Below the pieces are notes generated by a model. The model had not been told where the DNA came from. It did not search any database and saw only the letters and a list, made by a program, of their open reading frames with translations. The translations under genes were made by a program, and so were the position numbers. Positions 8,353-16,081 of a DNA stretch of 56,435 nt are shown in pieces. The stretch is from positions 75,912 through 132,346 of the forward strand of contig NZ_LMVB01000006.1 in the NCBI RefSeq assembly GCF_001510645.1, in the 5' to 3' direction. Positions within the stretch are counted from its first letter, which is position 1. The number at the start of each line of letters is the position of its first letter. Source of the stretch: Paenibacillus sp. FJAT-29882 (GTDB lineage: Bacteria > Bacillota > Bacilli > Bacillales > DSM-1321).

Positions 8353-9222
8353 CTATAATTGATCAATAAGATCAGCAAAATAAGATTGTGGTTTCTCCAG
8401 GTAGATCTTCGTTAATTCGATACTCGTATGCCCCATATATTTAGCGATATCCTGAATTGGCCCCCCTTTAGCAGCCAAGCGAAGTCCGAATAAGTGGCGC
8501 AAATTATGAGCATGAGCTTTTGATAACTCAATTCCAGCAACAGCAGCATACTTCTTCATGTTGTTATGAACCGTTTGACGCGAAATTGGACCACGTTGGC
8601 CAACAAATAATAATTTAGTGGTACTGGAGTACGACTGGACTCTTACTTCTAAATAGGCTTTCAAGGATTCTCTTAACTTATCACTGATATAGATATCGCG
8701 ATATTTACCACCTTTTCCTTTGATGTCCTCAATAATTTTCTTATTAGAGGTAACGTGATCCATGCGGAGCTGCAACATTTCGCTGACACGCATTCCAGAA
8801 TAATTCATCGCTTCGAATATAGCTTTGGATCTGATGTCGTTATTAGCGACGGTAGCTGCTATCAAGGCTTCGTAATCCGATTCAGTGAGTAATTCATCCT
8901 CCTTTAATGAATACTGCTTCTGTGTCTTCTCTTGCTTAATACGAACGTTTAGTCCTAATTCGAATCGGGAATTTAAAAAGGTTATAAATTGTTTCACACT
9001 AACTAATTGGCGATTCATAGAAAGGATTTTTAATTTCCGTCCTCTTAAAAGCTCCTTATAAGCCGTTACATCCGTTTTTTCTGTCTTCTTAATATCTTTT
9101 TTGTTTATGAATGATAAAAAATCCTTTATATCGAGTTTATATCCTACTACGGTGCCCCAGCTTTATTATTCTTCTTCTAACATGTAATCAGTGAACGCTT
9201 CTATGTAGTCAGCGTTTTTCAT
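8353..9222 (-). pseudogene. Tyrosine recombinase (phage-integrase family), interrupted by in-frame stops
   Basis: The catalytic domain is intact from 9018: GMRVSEML with the first Arg, the HNLRHLFG box, GHTS and the nucleophile in KIYLEKP. In-frame codons continue upstream past the ATG at 9018 (YKLDIKDFLSF, TAYKELL), the SAM-like core-binding domain, up to two adjacent TAA codons at 9163-9168. The true start is the ATG at 9222 behind AAGGGAG (MKNADYIEAF...). Full length would be about 290 aa. Unless translation restarts internally it is inactive. Such enzymes act on sites with short inverted arms like the repeat at 365, 2575, 6239 and 10689. Confidence 0.8.
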
Positions 9223-9684
9223 TCCGTCCAACTCCCTTAAAACGAATATTTCGTTTTTTTAATTTAATCATAAATGGCCTAATGCCAGCGTCGATGCAAT
9301 CAGGGGTAAAGTAATCCTTAGAGTTAGGGATTTACTATAGATTACGATAGACCATTAAACACATGTGGTGTGTACAATCACCTAATGTGCGAATGAGAGC
9401 ACTTATTTTGTAGTCACAAAAACGGTCTATTTAGATACAAATCCAAACTTGCTTTGTTTTCATGCAAAACACGCTAAATATGGTGTAACAAAATACTGTC
9501 ACATAATTTCTGTGTAACAATATTTAGTTAAAATCCTTTGTGATACACCTAAATTTGCTTGTTGTTTCGTTATTATAGGTGCTTACTTTGCCTCTGGTTA
9601 CAAGAATGCTGGGACTGGGTCTCAAAAGAGAAGCCCCAAAAGATAAGAGAAGGAAAAGATGGAGAAAAATAGGATTTAAGCTAG
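9223..9684. other. Intergenic, no recognised gene
   Basis: AT-rich. It holds a CACATGTG/GTGTGTAC segment near 9361-9375 but no convincing gene. A 63-codon ORF at 9579-9770 has no family features. Confidence 0.4.
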
Positions 9685-9888
9685 ATGGGACAAGGCTTCA
9701 AGGTATTTCAGATCATCGCAATAGGTGTAGCTTTTTCAAGAATATGGGTAGGGCTGCATTATCCTTTTGATGTAGTTACAGGGATTTTAAATGGAGTGAT
9801 AATAGTATTACTTACACATTACGTTTTATTCAAGCTAAAACCTATAACTTCACTAATTAAAAGGCTAATTTTCCAAGGACAAGGTTAA
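9685..9888 (+). pseudogene. PAP2-family phosphatase, C-terminal fragment
   Basis: 67 codons with the last PAP2 motif, SRIWVGLHYPFD (SRx5Hx3D), followed by a hydrophobic helix (VVTGILNGVIIVLL). Bacillus relatives (BcrC/YwoA type) recycle undecaprenyl pyrophosphate and need two further motifs upstream (Kx6RP and PSGH), which I cannot find in any frame just 5' of here. It is therefore a truncated, probably inactive remnant. A hairpin terminator follows at 9903-9935. Confidence 0.7.
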
Positions 9889-9902
9889 TAAATAAGCAGC
9901 AT

Positions 9903-9935
9903 AAAAGGACATTCCAAATTGGGAGATCCTTTTTC
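9903..9935 (+). terminator. Terminator after the PAP2 fragment
   Basis: AAAAGGA and TCCTTTTT pair across a 17-nt loop, ending in a T-run 15 nt beyond the PAP2 stop. Confidence 0.45.
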
Positions 9936-10218
9936 AATGCCGATAACATCTCATTATAGTAACTAGTTTTGTATAAAGTATGCATACTTTTTAAACCTAA
10001 TATTGCGACTTAAAATTAAGGTGTTGTAAACAATGATTTTTACAAACTTTACAAAACTGTGTGCATAATGGGGCAATAGATTTTGAAAAATAGCTACAAC
10101 GTGTAATATACTTTTTCAGATTAATCCGGGCCACTTGATGTTAACGGTCTTTTTATTTTAAAAATACACGAAAACAAGAGATATACAACGGAATTTTAAG
10201 AATAATTAAATTAATTAC

Positions 10219-10302
10219 GTTTTCATGGGTGATGTTCTCGCTTTCATGGTGAATGGTTACGTTTTCATTGGCTTTGATTAAAAAAACTTCAAATTATATA
10301 AT
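10219..10302 (+). promoter_or_regulatory. Strong promoter preceded by 21-nt phased repeats
   Basis: -35 TTGATT (10274-10279), 17-nt spacer, -10 TATAAT (10297-10302). Directly upstream, a TTTCAT-containing word occurs three times (from 10219, 10240 and 10261) at an exact 21-nt period, that is two helical turns, as expected for a row of regulator sites on one DNA face. It drives the 39-aa gene at 10382. The preceding DNA (9936-10218) shows nothing else. Confidence 0.55.
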
Positions 10303-10381
10303 ATAACCATAGAAACGAAATAGAAAAGAGCAAAAAGACTAATTTCTTAAAATAAAATTATAGATAAGGGATGGTGTAAAA

Positions 10382-10501
10382 ATGGTATTGACAATGATTA
10401 ACAATCAATGGCGTATTTTTGATACAAAAGAAGAAGCTGCAAAAGCTGTAGCAAAAGAAGTGCGTGGGCATAAAATAAACAACGAAACAGACAATTTGTA
10501 G
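10382..10501 (+). CDS. Small soluble protein, 39 aa
   Basis: ATG at 10382, 12 nt after AAGGG. The product starts MVLTMINNQWRIFDTKEEAAKAV and is mostly helical, with an Ala-rich charged middle and no membrane segment. It has its own strong promoter (10274-10302), phased upstream repeats, and a terminator that overlaps its last codons, so it is a self-contained short transcription unit. I do not recognise the family. The short mRNA (about 220 nt) could also act as an RNA. Confidence 0.55.
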   Translation: MVLTMINNQWRIFDTKEEAAKAVAKEVRGHKINNETDNL

Positions 10502-10530
10502 GAAGTTAACTACTAAATTGTCTGTTTTTA
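10487..10530 (+). terminator. Terminator overlapping the end of the 39-aa gene
   Basis: ACAGACAATTT and AAATTGTCTGT make an 11-bp perfect stem followed by TTTTTATTTTG. The 5' arm is coding. Confidence 0.8.
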
Positions 10531-10670
10531 TTTTGTAATAAAATAAAATCGACTATAAGCTTCTGGTTAGATGTCTAAGAGTACTTACTACTTATACAAG
10601 TATGGGAACCAAAAAACATTTGTAAAATATCCCCGACTATCACCTCTACCCGTTCAAGAAGAAGGTTCTT

Positions 10671-10712
10671 TTTGGTGGTCTTTTCAATGTACGAAAATAA
10701 CGATTATTATAC
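10671..10712. repeat. Dispersed two-armed repeat, copy D
   Basis: The left flank (TTTGGTGGTCTTTTCAAT) and left half of the core (GTACGAAAATAAC) match copy A exactly. The right half has diverged (GATTATTATAC) but keeps the ATAC end. TTGATCAA-bearing palindromes lie just downstream (10753-10885). Confidence 0.5.
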
Positions 10713-10923
10713 AATGAAAAAGGTAGATTACGGCCATTAATGTAGATTTAAAAAGTTTGATCAAATTAATACAAATAACCTTGATAAATGAACAAATAGA
10801 AGAGCATGTTTTGAAAAAAGGATTGATCAAAATATGCTCTTAACATCTTCAATTGAATGATTACTTTATAAAAAGAATTGATCATTTTTAGTGGTGCCTT
10901 TTAACCTAAAGCCCCCAATTATC

Positions 10924-11249
10924 TTAAGAAATAGCACTTAAATAAGGCATTAGTGAAACTTCTACTCCTTTTGTGATTAATTGAATGAAATCACGATAAT
11001 CTTTTGTTGTGTGAGCTTTATCTAACGCTTCATAATAAGCTAATCGGTTTTCCACTTTAAGAACAACTGCAGGAAAACCTGCTTTCATCAATTCTAAATT
11101 TAAAAGAAGGCAGATGTACGCCCATTCCCATCAATGAACGGATGGATGCCAAAGAATATTGCATGCAGCATAGCTCCTCGCTCCACTGGATGTAACTTTT
11201 GCGCCTCGTTGTCAGACCACTTCATCAACTGTTCCATTTGTTCAAACAT
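10924..11249 (-). pseudogene. Fic-domain protein, internally deleted and frameshifted copy
   Basis: Reads MFEQMEQLMKW then KLHPVERGAMLHAIFFGIHPFIDGNGRTSA before leaving frame; the C-terminus (AGFPAVVLKVENRLAYYEAL, then LSAIS) is in another frame. It is a close copy of the intact gene at 50625-51353, including its 5' leader. The first four codons are joined directly to the later EEQMEQL region across the shared word GAACAAAT, which removes about 400 nt, and a second small deletion lies just after the active-site GNGR. No functional adenylyltransferase can be made. Confidence 0.85.
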
Positions 11250-11310
11250 CTAATTTCTCCCTATGCGTCGTCCTAATTTCTTATCTCAATTTCACACTAC
11301 CTGCAAACCG

Positions 11311-12213
11311 TTAATCTTCATTGGTTTGCAAAAGTAGTTCCCTTTCATTTGTTAGACGAGCGGACTCTACTGCTAACCTTTTTCCCAACGCAATTACTTC
11401 TGTTTCGATTTCGCTAATCTCCTGTTTTAATATCTCGATTTGCTTAATAAATTCCACTTCTAAATTATCAGCTTTAATCAGCTTTTCATCTACTAGAATC
11501 TCTGTTTCTATTTGTTCTGGATCATATGTAGCTTTTCTTGAAAAAAGTGAGAAAAGACCTGTTCTTTTATTAAGTTCGAAACTTTTTCGTAAAACATTTC
11601 CTGCTTGTCTATCCATCTTTCGATATAACCGATGATTTTTTATCTTTTCTTCTATTATTTCAATTTGTCTTTCTCGATCGGCTTTTGATGTAGTCCCTTT
11701 CAATAATTCCCTTTCGATTTGATTAATCGTATTGTGAAGTGCGTGTGTTTCCATGATCACATTCTGTCTTCTTTCAAATTCAGAAAATAATTGATCCAGA
11801 ATCTCATCATTATATTTGTTTCCTTTTGCATTCCCGCTATTTTGTTGCGGGATCGATTTTAGAGCTAGCTTAACTTGTATATCGGAAATGGTCTCTCCTC
11901 TTTCAAGTGCTAACAAAACCATATGGATTTTAAATACACTAAGGAATGGTAATCTCTTCTTTCTCCCTTCAACATAGATCTCCAAATACCCTTCTAGCAT
12001 TCTGACATAATATCTTAGCGTCGAATTAGCGATGTGAAAAAATTTGTCAGAACAATCTGTCGTTGAATACATCGTAGTAGGATCCAGTGCTAAAATCTCT
12101 TCATCGTATAGTTTTGAATGAAACTCTTTGTCCAAAAGCAATGAAGCAAATAAAGCATCGGAATGAAGTGCATCAGTAACAAAAACCTTATTACTATTGA
12201 ATCTTTCTGACAC
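11311..12213 (-). CDS. MerR/RacA-like HTH protein with long coiled coil (plasmid replication or partition type)
   Basis: 300 aa. The N-terminal 110 residues look like a MerR-type winged helix (FHIANSTLRYYVRMLEGYL, then LSVFKIHMVLLALERGETISDIQVKL). The rest is charged helical/coiled-coil sequence (about 145-200 and 245-295). Plasmid-encoded proteins of this shape act in replication control or DNA anchoring. It is divergent from the actin-like partition genes at 12801; the 590-nt gap has many CGTTAA words and two large inverted repeats. The name is a structural analogy; I do not recognise a specific family. Confidence 0.5.
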   Translation of the reverse strand: MSERFNSNKVFVTDALHSDALFASLLLDKEFHSKLYDEEILALDPTTMYSTTDCSDKFFHIANSTLRYYVRMLEGYLEIYVEGRKKRLPFLSVFKIHMVLLALERGETISDIQVKLALKSIPQQNSGNAKGNKYNDEILDQLFSEFERRQNVIMETHALHNTINQIERELLKGTTSKADRERQIEIIEEKIKNHRLYRKMDRQAGNVLRKSFELNKRTGLFSLFSRKATYDPEQIETEILVDEKLIKADNLEVEFIKQIEILKQEISEIETEVIALGKRLAVESARLTNERELLLQTNED

Positions 12214-12363
12214 GGAACCCCTCCTTTTAACGCTAGTTTAACGTTATCTTATTTTTATCTATAACACATAATCCATTGTTAAGCGTTAAAGCATCGTTAA
12301 TTACAGTTTACCTATTATATAAGGGTGAAGCAACTATATCTGTAATTGCAATGAGAAAAGTAA

Positions 12364-12401
12364 AACAGTATTAAACTAGTCTGAACTAGTTTAATACTGT
12401 T
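12364..12401. repeat. Centromere/operator-like inverted repeat 1
   Basis: 17-bp perfect arms, AACAGTATTAAACTAGT and its complement, flank CTGA. The core is ACTAGT-N4-ACTAGT, the same spacing as repeat 2 (12414-12437). It lies upstream of the actin-like gene, where parC/alp7C sites are expected. Confidence 0.6.
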
Positions 12402-12413
12402 ATCACGTTAAAT

Positions 12414-12437
12414 CTGAACTAGTTTAGACTAGTTCAG
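12414..12437. repeat. Centromere/operator-like inverted repeat 2
   Basis: CTGAACTAGT and ACTAGTTCAG are 10-bp arms around TTAG, again ACTAGT-N4-ACTAGT. A third, weaker member (GACTAGACTAGATTAGTC, 12768-12785) sits between the -10 and the ribosome site of the actin-like gene. Confidence 0.6.
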
Positions 12438-12725
12438 GCAAACAAAAGCTTTATTTGGTTATTCGATTTAAAAAAAACGAAATATAGACAACGTTAAGTA
12501 GGCGCTAACTAATCGGTAGAAAAAGCAATTAGCGATGAATTATCTGCGAATACAAACCTTAAGGTTGCTGCAAATTATCGATAAATCGACGTTAACAGTA
12601 ATTTAACGGTAATTTGAGGTAGTAAGAAAACAGTAAGGGAGTGTGTGTTGTCTAGTGTTTGTGAAATTTAGTTGTTGTGCCTATCGTTAAAATGGCGGCA
12701 ACGTCAATTTATCGCTAGAAAATAA

Positions 12726-12785
12726 TTGACTTTGCGGGCGGGTATGGATATATTGGATAATAAAGTAGACTAGACTAGATTAGTC
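12726..12785 (+). promoter_or_regulatory. Promoter and probable autoregulatory site of the actin-like partition operon
   Basis: -35 TTGACT (12726-12731), 17-nt spacer, -10 TATATT (12749-12754). A CTAG-rich half-palindrome at 12768-12785 resembles the upstream inverted repeats, so the operon's DNA-binding protein may bind both centromere and promoter. Confidence 0.6.
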
Positions 12786-12800
12786 CAGGGGAGGAAGACC

Positions 12801-14051
12801 GTGACAAAACTTGATTTCTTATTTAAGAAGGATTATTTAATAGCAGGAGTAGATAGTGGAAACATTTCTAATAAAATTACGTATATCGATCAAAAAGGAA
12901 ACGTTGTTTCTTTAAATATAGCGAGCATCATAGGAGAGAACGCTGAGACAACAGCTGAAGATATGCCAGATGAAAGCAGGGATAAATTGTTTCCCGATGA
13001 TATGATTCTTCATTTACATATCAAAAGTAATGCCTTGCCTAAGAATCGAACGAATGCTTATTACACAGTAGGGGAATATGCGCAAATTGCTACGAATAAC
13101 AAAGAGAACCTAAGAGAAACAAACAGTGAGGCTAGAGATAAACTTGGAAATGAAATCCATGTCGTGACAACGTTAGCTGGCTTAGCTTTAGCTGCCTGGA
13201 AATCAGGTAAAGAAAATAAAGTGGACGTTCCTTTGAGTTTTGGACTTCCAATCGAAGAAGCAAAACAAGCGTCTGCAGAAAAAATTAACCTTTATAAAGG
13301 TACGCATGAAATTACTGCTGTAAAAGGGCCTTATAAAGGGAAAACTATAACGATCAATATTTCTGATGTCCAGCTTAATGTGGAAGGGGTAACAAGCTAC
13401 TTAGCTTTAGCTTTCGACCTAGTAGATGGCGAAGTGGTGGAAACAGAGTTTTCCTCGCAAATTCATAATGAGTTTGCGATAGCGGACCTAGGGGCTGGAA
13501 CATTGGATTTAGCTTTGTATGATGAAAATGGTCTAAATTCAACTAAATCGACAAACTATTCAATCGGAACAAATAAATTTATTGATTCGATCATGAATGA
13601 GGCGGCTAACCTTGAAGAATTTGCAAGCATTCGAGCGCGTTTTGAAAGAGTGAGCAAAACACCTAAAATCTCATTTACACGTGAAGAATTCATGAGAAAA
13701 TTTATAAAGCCTGAAATTGAAAAAATGATTAAGAAGCCTAAATATACTCCTGTATTTAAAGCAACTTGGCAATCTAAAACAGGAGATATCACGAAAATCG
13801 TTGAAAAATATACAGAAGAATATGCAGAAGAAGTAAAAGATAAAATCATCCGATATTTCGTCGATACAAATGTCGGTCAGATGATCATTGTCGGTGGCGG
13901 ACTTCTATTTGCCCATCAATATTTAGAAGAACTGAAAGATGAAGATTGTCTATTTCCTCCGAATATTGAGGAAGCTAGTTTCTTTACTAGTAAAGCGTAT
14001 CTCTTAAAAAATATCATTGCTGAAATTGAAAAACAGACAATAGAAGCATGA
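12801..14051 (+). CDS. ParM/Alp7A-like plasmid-segregation actin
   Basis: 416 aa. GTG start behind GGGGAGGAAG. Actin-fold ATP-binding motifs: phosphate-1 IAGVDSGNISNKITYID (residues 14-30), phosphate-2 AIADLGAGTLDLALYD (about 226-241) and the adenosine loop MIIVGGGLLFA (about 361-371). These are the StbA/ParM hallmarks; Bacillus Alp7A of pLS20 is the closest type I know. Such filaments push or pull plasmid copies via a DNA-binding adaptor and a centromere, both apparently present here. It appears intact although nearby conjugation genes are broken. Confidence 0.82.
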   Translation: MTKLDFLFKKDYLIAGVDSGNISNKITYIDQKGNVVSLNIASIIGENAETTAEDMPDESRDKLFPDDMILHLHIKSNALPKNRTNAYYTVGEYAQIATNNKENLRETNSEARDKLGNEIHVVTTLAGLALAAWKSGKENKVDVPLSFGLPIEEAKQASAEKINLYKGTHEITAVKGPYKGKTITINISDVQLNVEGVTSYLALAFDLVDGEVVETEFSSQIHNEFAIADLGAGTLDLALYDENGLNSTKSTNYSIGTNKFIDSIMNEAANLEEFASIRARFERVSKTPKISFTREEFMRKFIKPEIEKMIKKPKYTPVFKATWQSKTGDITKIVEKYTEEYAEEVKDKIIRYFVDTNVGQMIIVGGGLLFAHQYLEELKDEDCLFPPNIEEASFFTSKAYLLKNIIAEIEKQTIEA

Positions 14052-14081
14052 GAATTCTGAGAAAAGGAATGGCACACTCTT

Positions 14082-14567
14082 TTGCATTCCTACAAGGTGG
14101 TGGTAACGTTGTCGAAGGGCAAAATGGTTCCAGGCAAAGGCTTTCAATATACCCCTAAAACTACGATTGAGTGGGCTGATGAGTTTAATGAATTATTAAA
14201 CCAGTATAGCAGCCGAAATGAACTTATGAGTACACTTTTAGAAGAAGGATTAAGGGGGCGGAATGGATCGTATAAGGAAAACGGGATTTTTATTCCTATG
14301 GAGCCCTTTACGAATGATCAATTAGCCCTACTGAAAACGGATGAAGGAAAGAGAATCCTATATAATGTCGTTTCTTTAATGCTCGGGAATCCTGAAAGCG
14401 CGACTTTTGCCAGTCAAATGGTGCATCAGGCTTCTCGACAAATCAAGTCAACGGACGTGAACACGGATAGCGAAAGTGCTGAGAAGGAAAATGAAGGTGT
14501 AACAGAAACCAGTGAGGCTCTTTCTAAATTGTTGAAAATGGGTAGAATGACGAATTTAAAAGGTTGA
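14082..14567 (+). CDS. Partition adaptor / small DNA-binding protein paired with the actin-like gene
   Basis: 161 aa, 30 nt after the actin-like gene. The ORF opens at TTG 14082 with AAAAGGA about 13 nt upstream; GTG codons at 14100-14103 are alternatives. The first 100 residues are basic and helical (TTIEWADEFNELLNQYSSRNELMSTLLEEGL), suggesting a ribbon-helix-helix or similar DNA-binding unit; the C-terminal part is acidic. Position, size and order match the ParR/Alp7R partner of segregation actins. The assignment is by context, not recognised homology. Confidence 0.55.
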   Translation: MHSYKVVVTLSKGKMVPGKGFQYTPKTTIEWADEFNELLNQYSSRNELMSTLLEEGLRGRNGSYKENGIFIPMEPFTNDQLALLKTDEGKRILYNVVSLMLGNPESATFASQMVHQASRQIKSTDVNTDSESAEKENEGVTETSEALSKLLKMGRMTNLKG

Positions 14568-14607
14568 AACATGAGTCTATTTTTTTCTTAAAGTTTTGCT
14601 AGATTGG

Positions 14608-14632
14608 AGACCAACAATATGTTGGTCTTTTA
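14608..14632 (+). terminator. Terminator of the partition operon
   Basis: AGACCAAC-AATAT-GTTGGTCT, an 8-bp perfect stem, followed by TTTATTT. Confidence 0.8.
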
Positions 14633-14717
14633 TTTATGGTTATTTATCGATATGACCTATATCAGTTCTTTTTTTCAGTATTATTTAAAGTTCAATCGCT
14701 AACAAAATAAATACTAC

Positions 14718-14774
14718 TTGTTATTTCCAAAATTATGATTTAAAATTCAAGTGTACTAATACTCGTAGTACACT
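14718..14774 (+). promoter_or_regulatory. Promoter and GntR operator of the ABC-transporter operon
   Basis: -35 TTGTTA (14718-14723), 17-nt spacer, -10 TAAAAT (14741-14746). Directly after it, AGTGTACTA and TAGTACACT form a 9-bp inverted repeat with 7 nt between (14750-14774). This matches the AGTGTA...TACACT type of site used by YtrA-like GntR repressors, so the first gene probably represses its own operon. Confidence 0.7.
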
Positions 14775-14799
14775 CAGTGCATAGTGAGGGTGATTTTGA

Positions 14800-15189
14800 T
14801 TGTTTGAATTAGATATGAGAAGTAGACAGCCGATCTACGAACAGTTGGTTGATAAATTGAAGGAGCTCATTATTAGTGAAGTGTTAAAACCTGATGAGCA
14901 GCTTCCATCCGTTCGTACCTTGGCAGGACAGTTAACCATTAATCCTAATACGATCCAGAAAGCCTATCGGGAGCTAGAAACACAGGGATATATCTACTCG
15001 GTGAAAGGAAAGGGAAGCTTTGTGAATCCAACTAGTCTTGTTAAGAATTCTGAAAAATTAGTCAGCGTTATAAAGGAACTAAAAAAACTACTTTCTGAAG
15101 CTATGTACCTTGGAGTGAAGCCGGAGGAGCTAATCGAGCTTATTCATGATTTGGAGTCGTCGGTAGGGGGAGGGGAAAATGATGATTGA
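14800..15189 (+). CDS. GntR-family regulator, YtrA subfamily
   Basis: 129 aa, TTG start with GAGGGTG upstream. The winged helix covers residues 5-75 with the GntR signature (PIYEQLVDKLKELII, then LPSVRTLAGQLTINPNTIQKAYRELE and GYIYSVKGKGSFV). The C-terminal tail is short and helical, with no effector domain, which defines the YtrA subfamily. Such repressors control ABC transporters involved in cell-envelope stress or export. It overlaps the ATPase gene by 11 nt, so translation is coupled. Confidence 0.9.
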   Translation: MFELDMRSRQPIYEQLVDKLKELIISEVLKPDEQLPSVRTLAGQLTINPNTIQKAYRELETQGYIYSVKGKGSFVNPTSLVKNSEKLVSVIKELKKLLSEAMYLGVKPEELIELIHDLESSVGGGENDD

Positions 15190-16081
15190 ATGTAAGAAGG
15201 TATATAAAAAATATGAAGGAAATGAAGCCGTTCAGGCAGTGGATTTACAGGTGAAACAGGGTTCAATCTATGGTCTGTTAGGTTCGAATGGTGCTGGAAA
15301 AACAACACTATTAAAAATAGTAGCTGGCATCCTTAAACAGGATAAGGGAGATGTATTGATTCATGGCACGCCTGTATTTGAGAACGTTGATATGAAGAAA
15401 AAAATCATATTCCTTCCAGATACTCCATACTTTTTTTCTCAATATACGTTGAGGACCATGGCTAGTTTTTATTCATCGATTTTTCCTGATTGGAATGAGG
15501 AACGATTCCAAAATCTTCAGGGTATTTTTGAAATCGAGATGGATAAGAAGCTTCATAAATTTTCAAAAGGGATGAGGCGTCAAGCTGCATTTTGGCTGGC
15601 ATTCTCGGCTATGCCAGATGTACTGATTATGGATGAGCCATTTGATGGTCTGGATCCAGTCATAAGGAAAAAAATAAAAAACCTGATGATACAGGATGTT
15701 GCTGAAAGAGAAATGACTGTTTTAATCTCGTCACATAATTTGCGTGAAGTAGAAGATATTTGCGACCATGTTGGTATTCTACATAAGGGGAGCGTTCTAC
15801 TTGAAAAAGATTTGGATGATTTGAAATCAGACGTCCATAAAATACAGGTTGCTTTTAAAAATGAACCAAGAGAAGAATGGCTTCAAGAAATGAAGATCCT
15901 TCATTATGAACGTAGGGGAAGTGTGTGGCTATGTGTGGTTCGTGGCAAAGAGTCTGAGGTAGAATCACACTTTGATACGTATAATCCGATCATCTTTGAC
16001 ATGCTTCCGCTCACATTGGAGGAAATTTTTATTTACGAAATGGGGGAAGTAGGCTATGCCATCGAAAACATCTTGGTTTAA
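15179..16081 (+). CDS. ABC transporter ATP-binding protein
   Basis: 300 aa. Walker A GSNGAGKTT (about residues 35-43), a signature-like FSKGMRRQ (about 134-141, replacing LSGGQ), Walker B VLIMDEPFDGLDP (about 155-167) and the H-loop SSHNLREVED. The divergent signature is common in YtrB/BcrA-type exporters. The C-terminal 80 residues form an extra regulatory region. ATG at 15179 or 15182 behind GGAGGGG. The membrane partner is the overlapping next gene. Confidence 0.9.
   Translation: MMIECKKVYKKYEGNEAVQAVDLQVKQGSIYGLLGSNGAGKTTLLKIVAGILKQDKGDVLIHGTPVFENVDMKKKIIFLPDTPYFFSQYTLRTMASFYSSIFPDWNEERFQNLQGIFEIEMDKKLHKFSKGMRRQAAFWLAFSAMPDVLIMDEPFDGLDPVIRKKIKNLMIQDVAEREMTVLISSHNLREVEDICDHVGILHKGSVLLEKDLDDLKSDVHKIQVAFKNEPREEWLQEMKILHYERRGSVWLCVVRGKESEVESHFDTYNPIIFDMLPLTLEEIFIYEMGEVGYAIENILV

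Noticed and set aside
8121..8378. 85-codon minus-strand ORF with Ile-His-Ser-Ser repeats
   Set aside because: It runs through the 34-bp hairpin and its repeats simply translate the 12-nt iterations; no ribosome site or family.
9579..9770. 63-codon ORF overlapping the PAP2 fragment
   Set aside because: Out of frame with the PAP2 motif and without domain features.
12364..12437. Transcription terminator reading of the two inverted repeats
   Set aside because: Neither is followed by a T-run and both share an ACTAGT-N4-ACTAGT core, fitting protein binding better.
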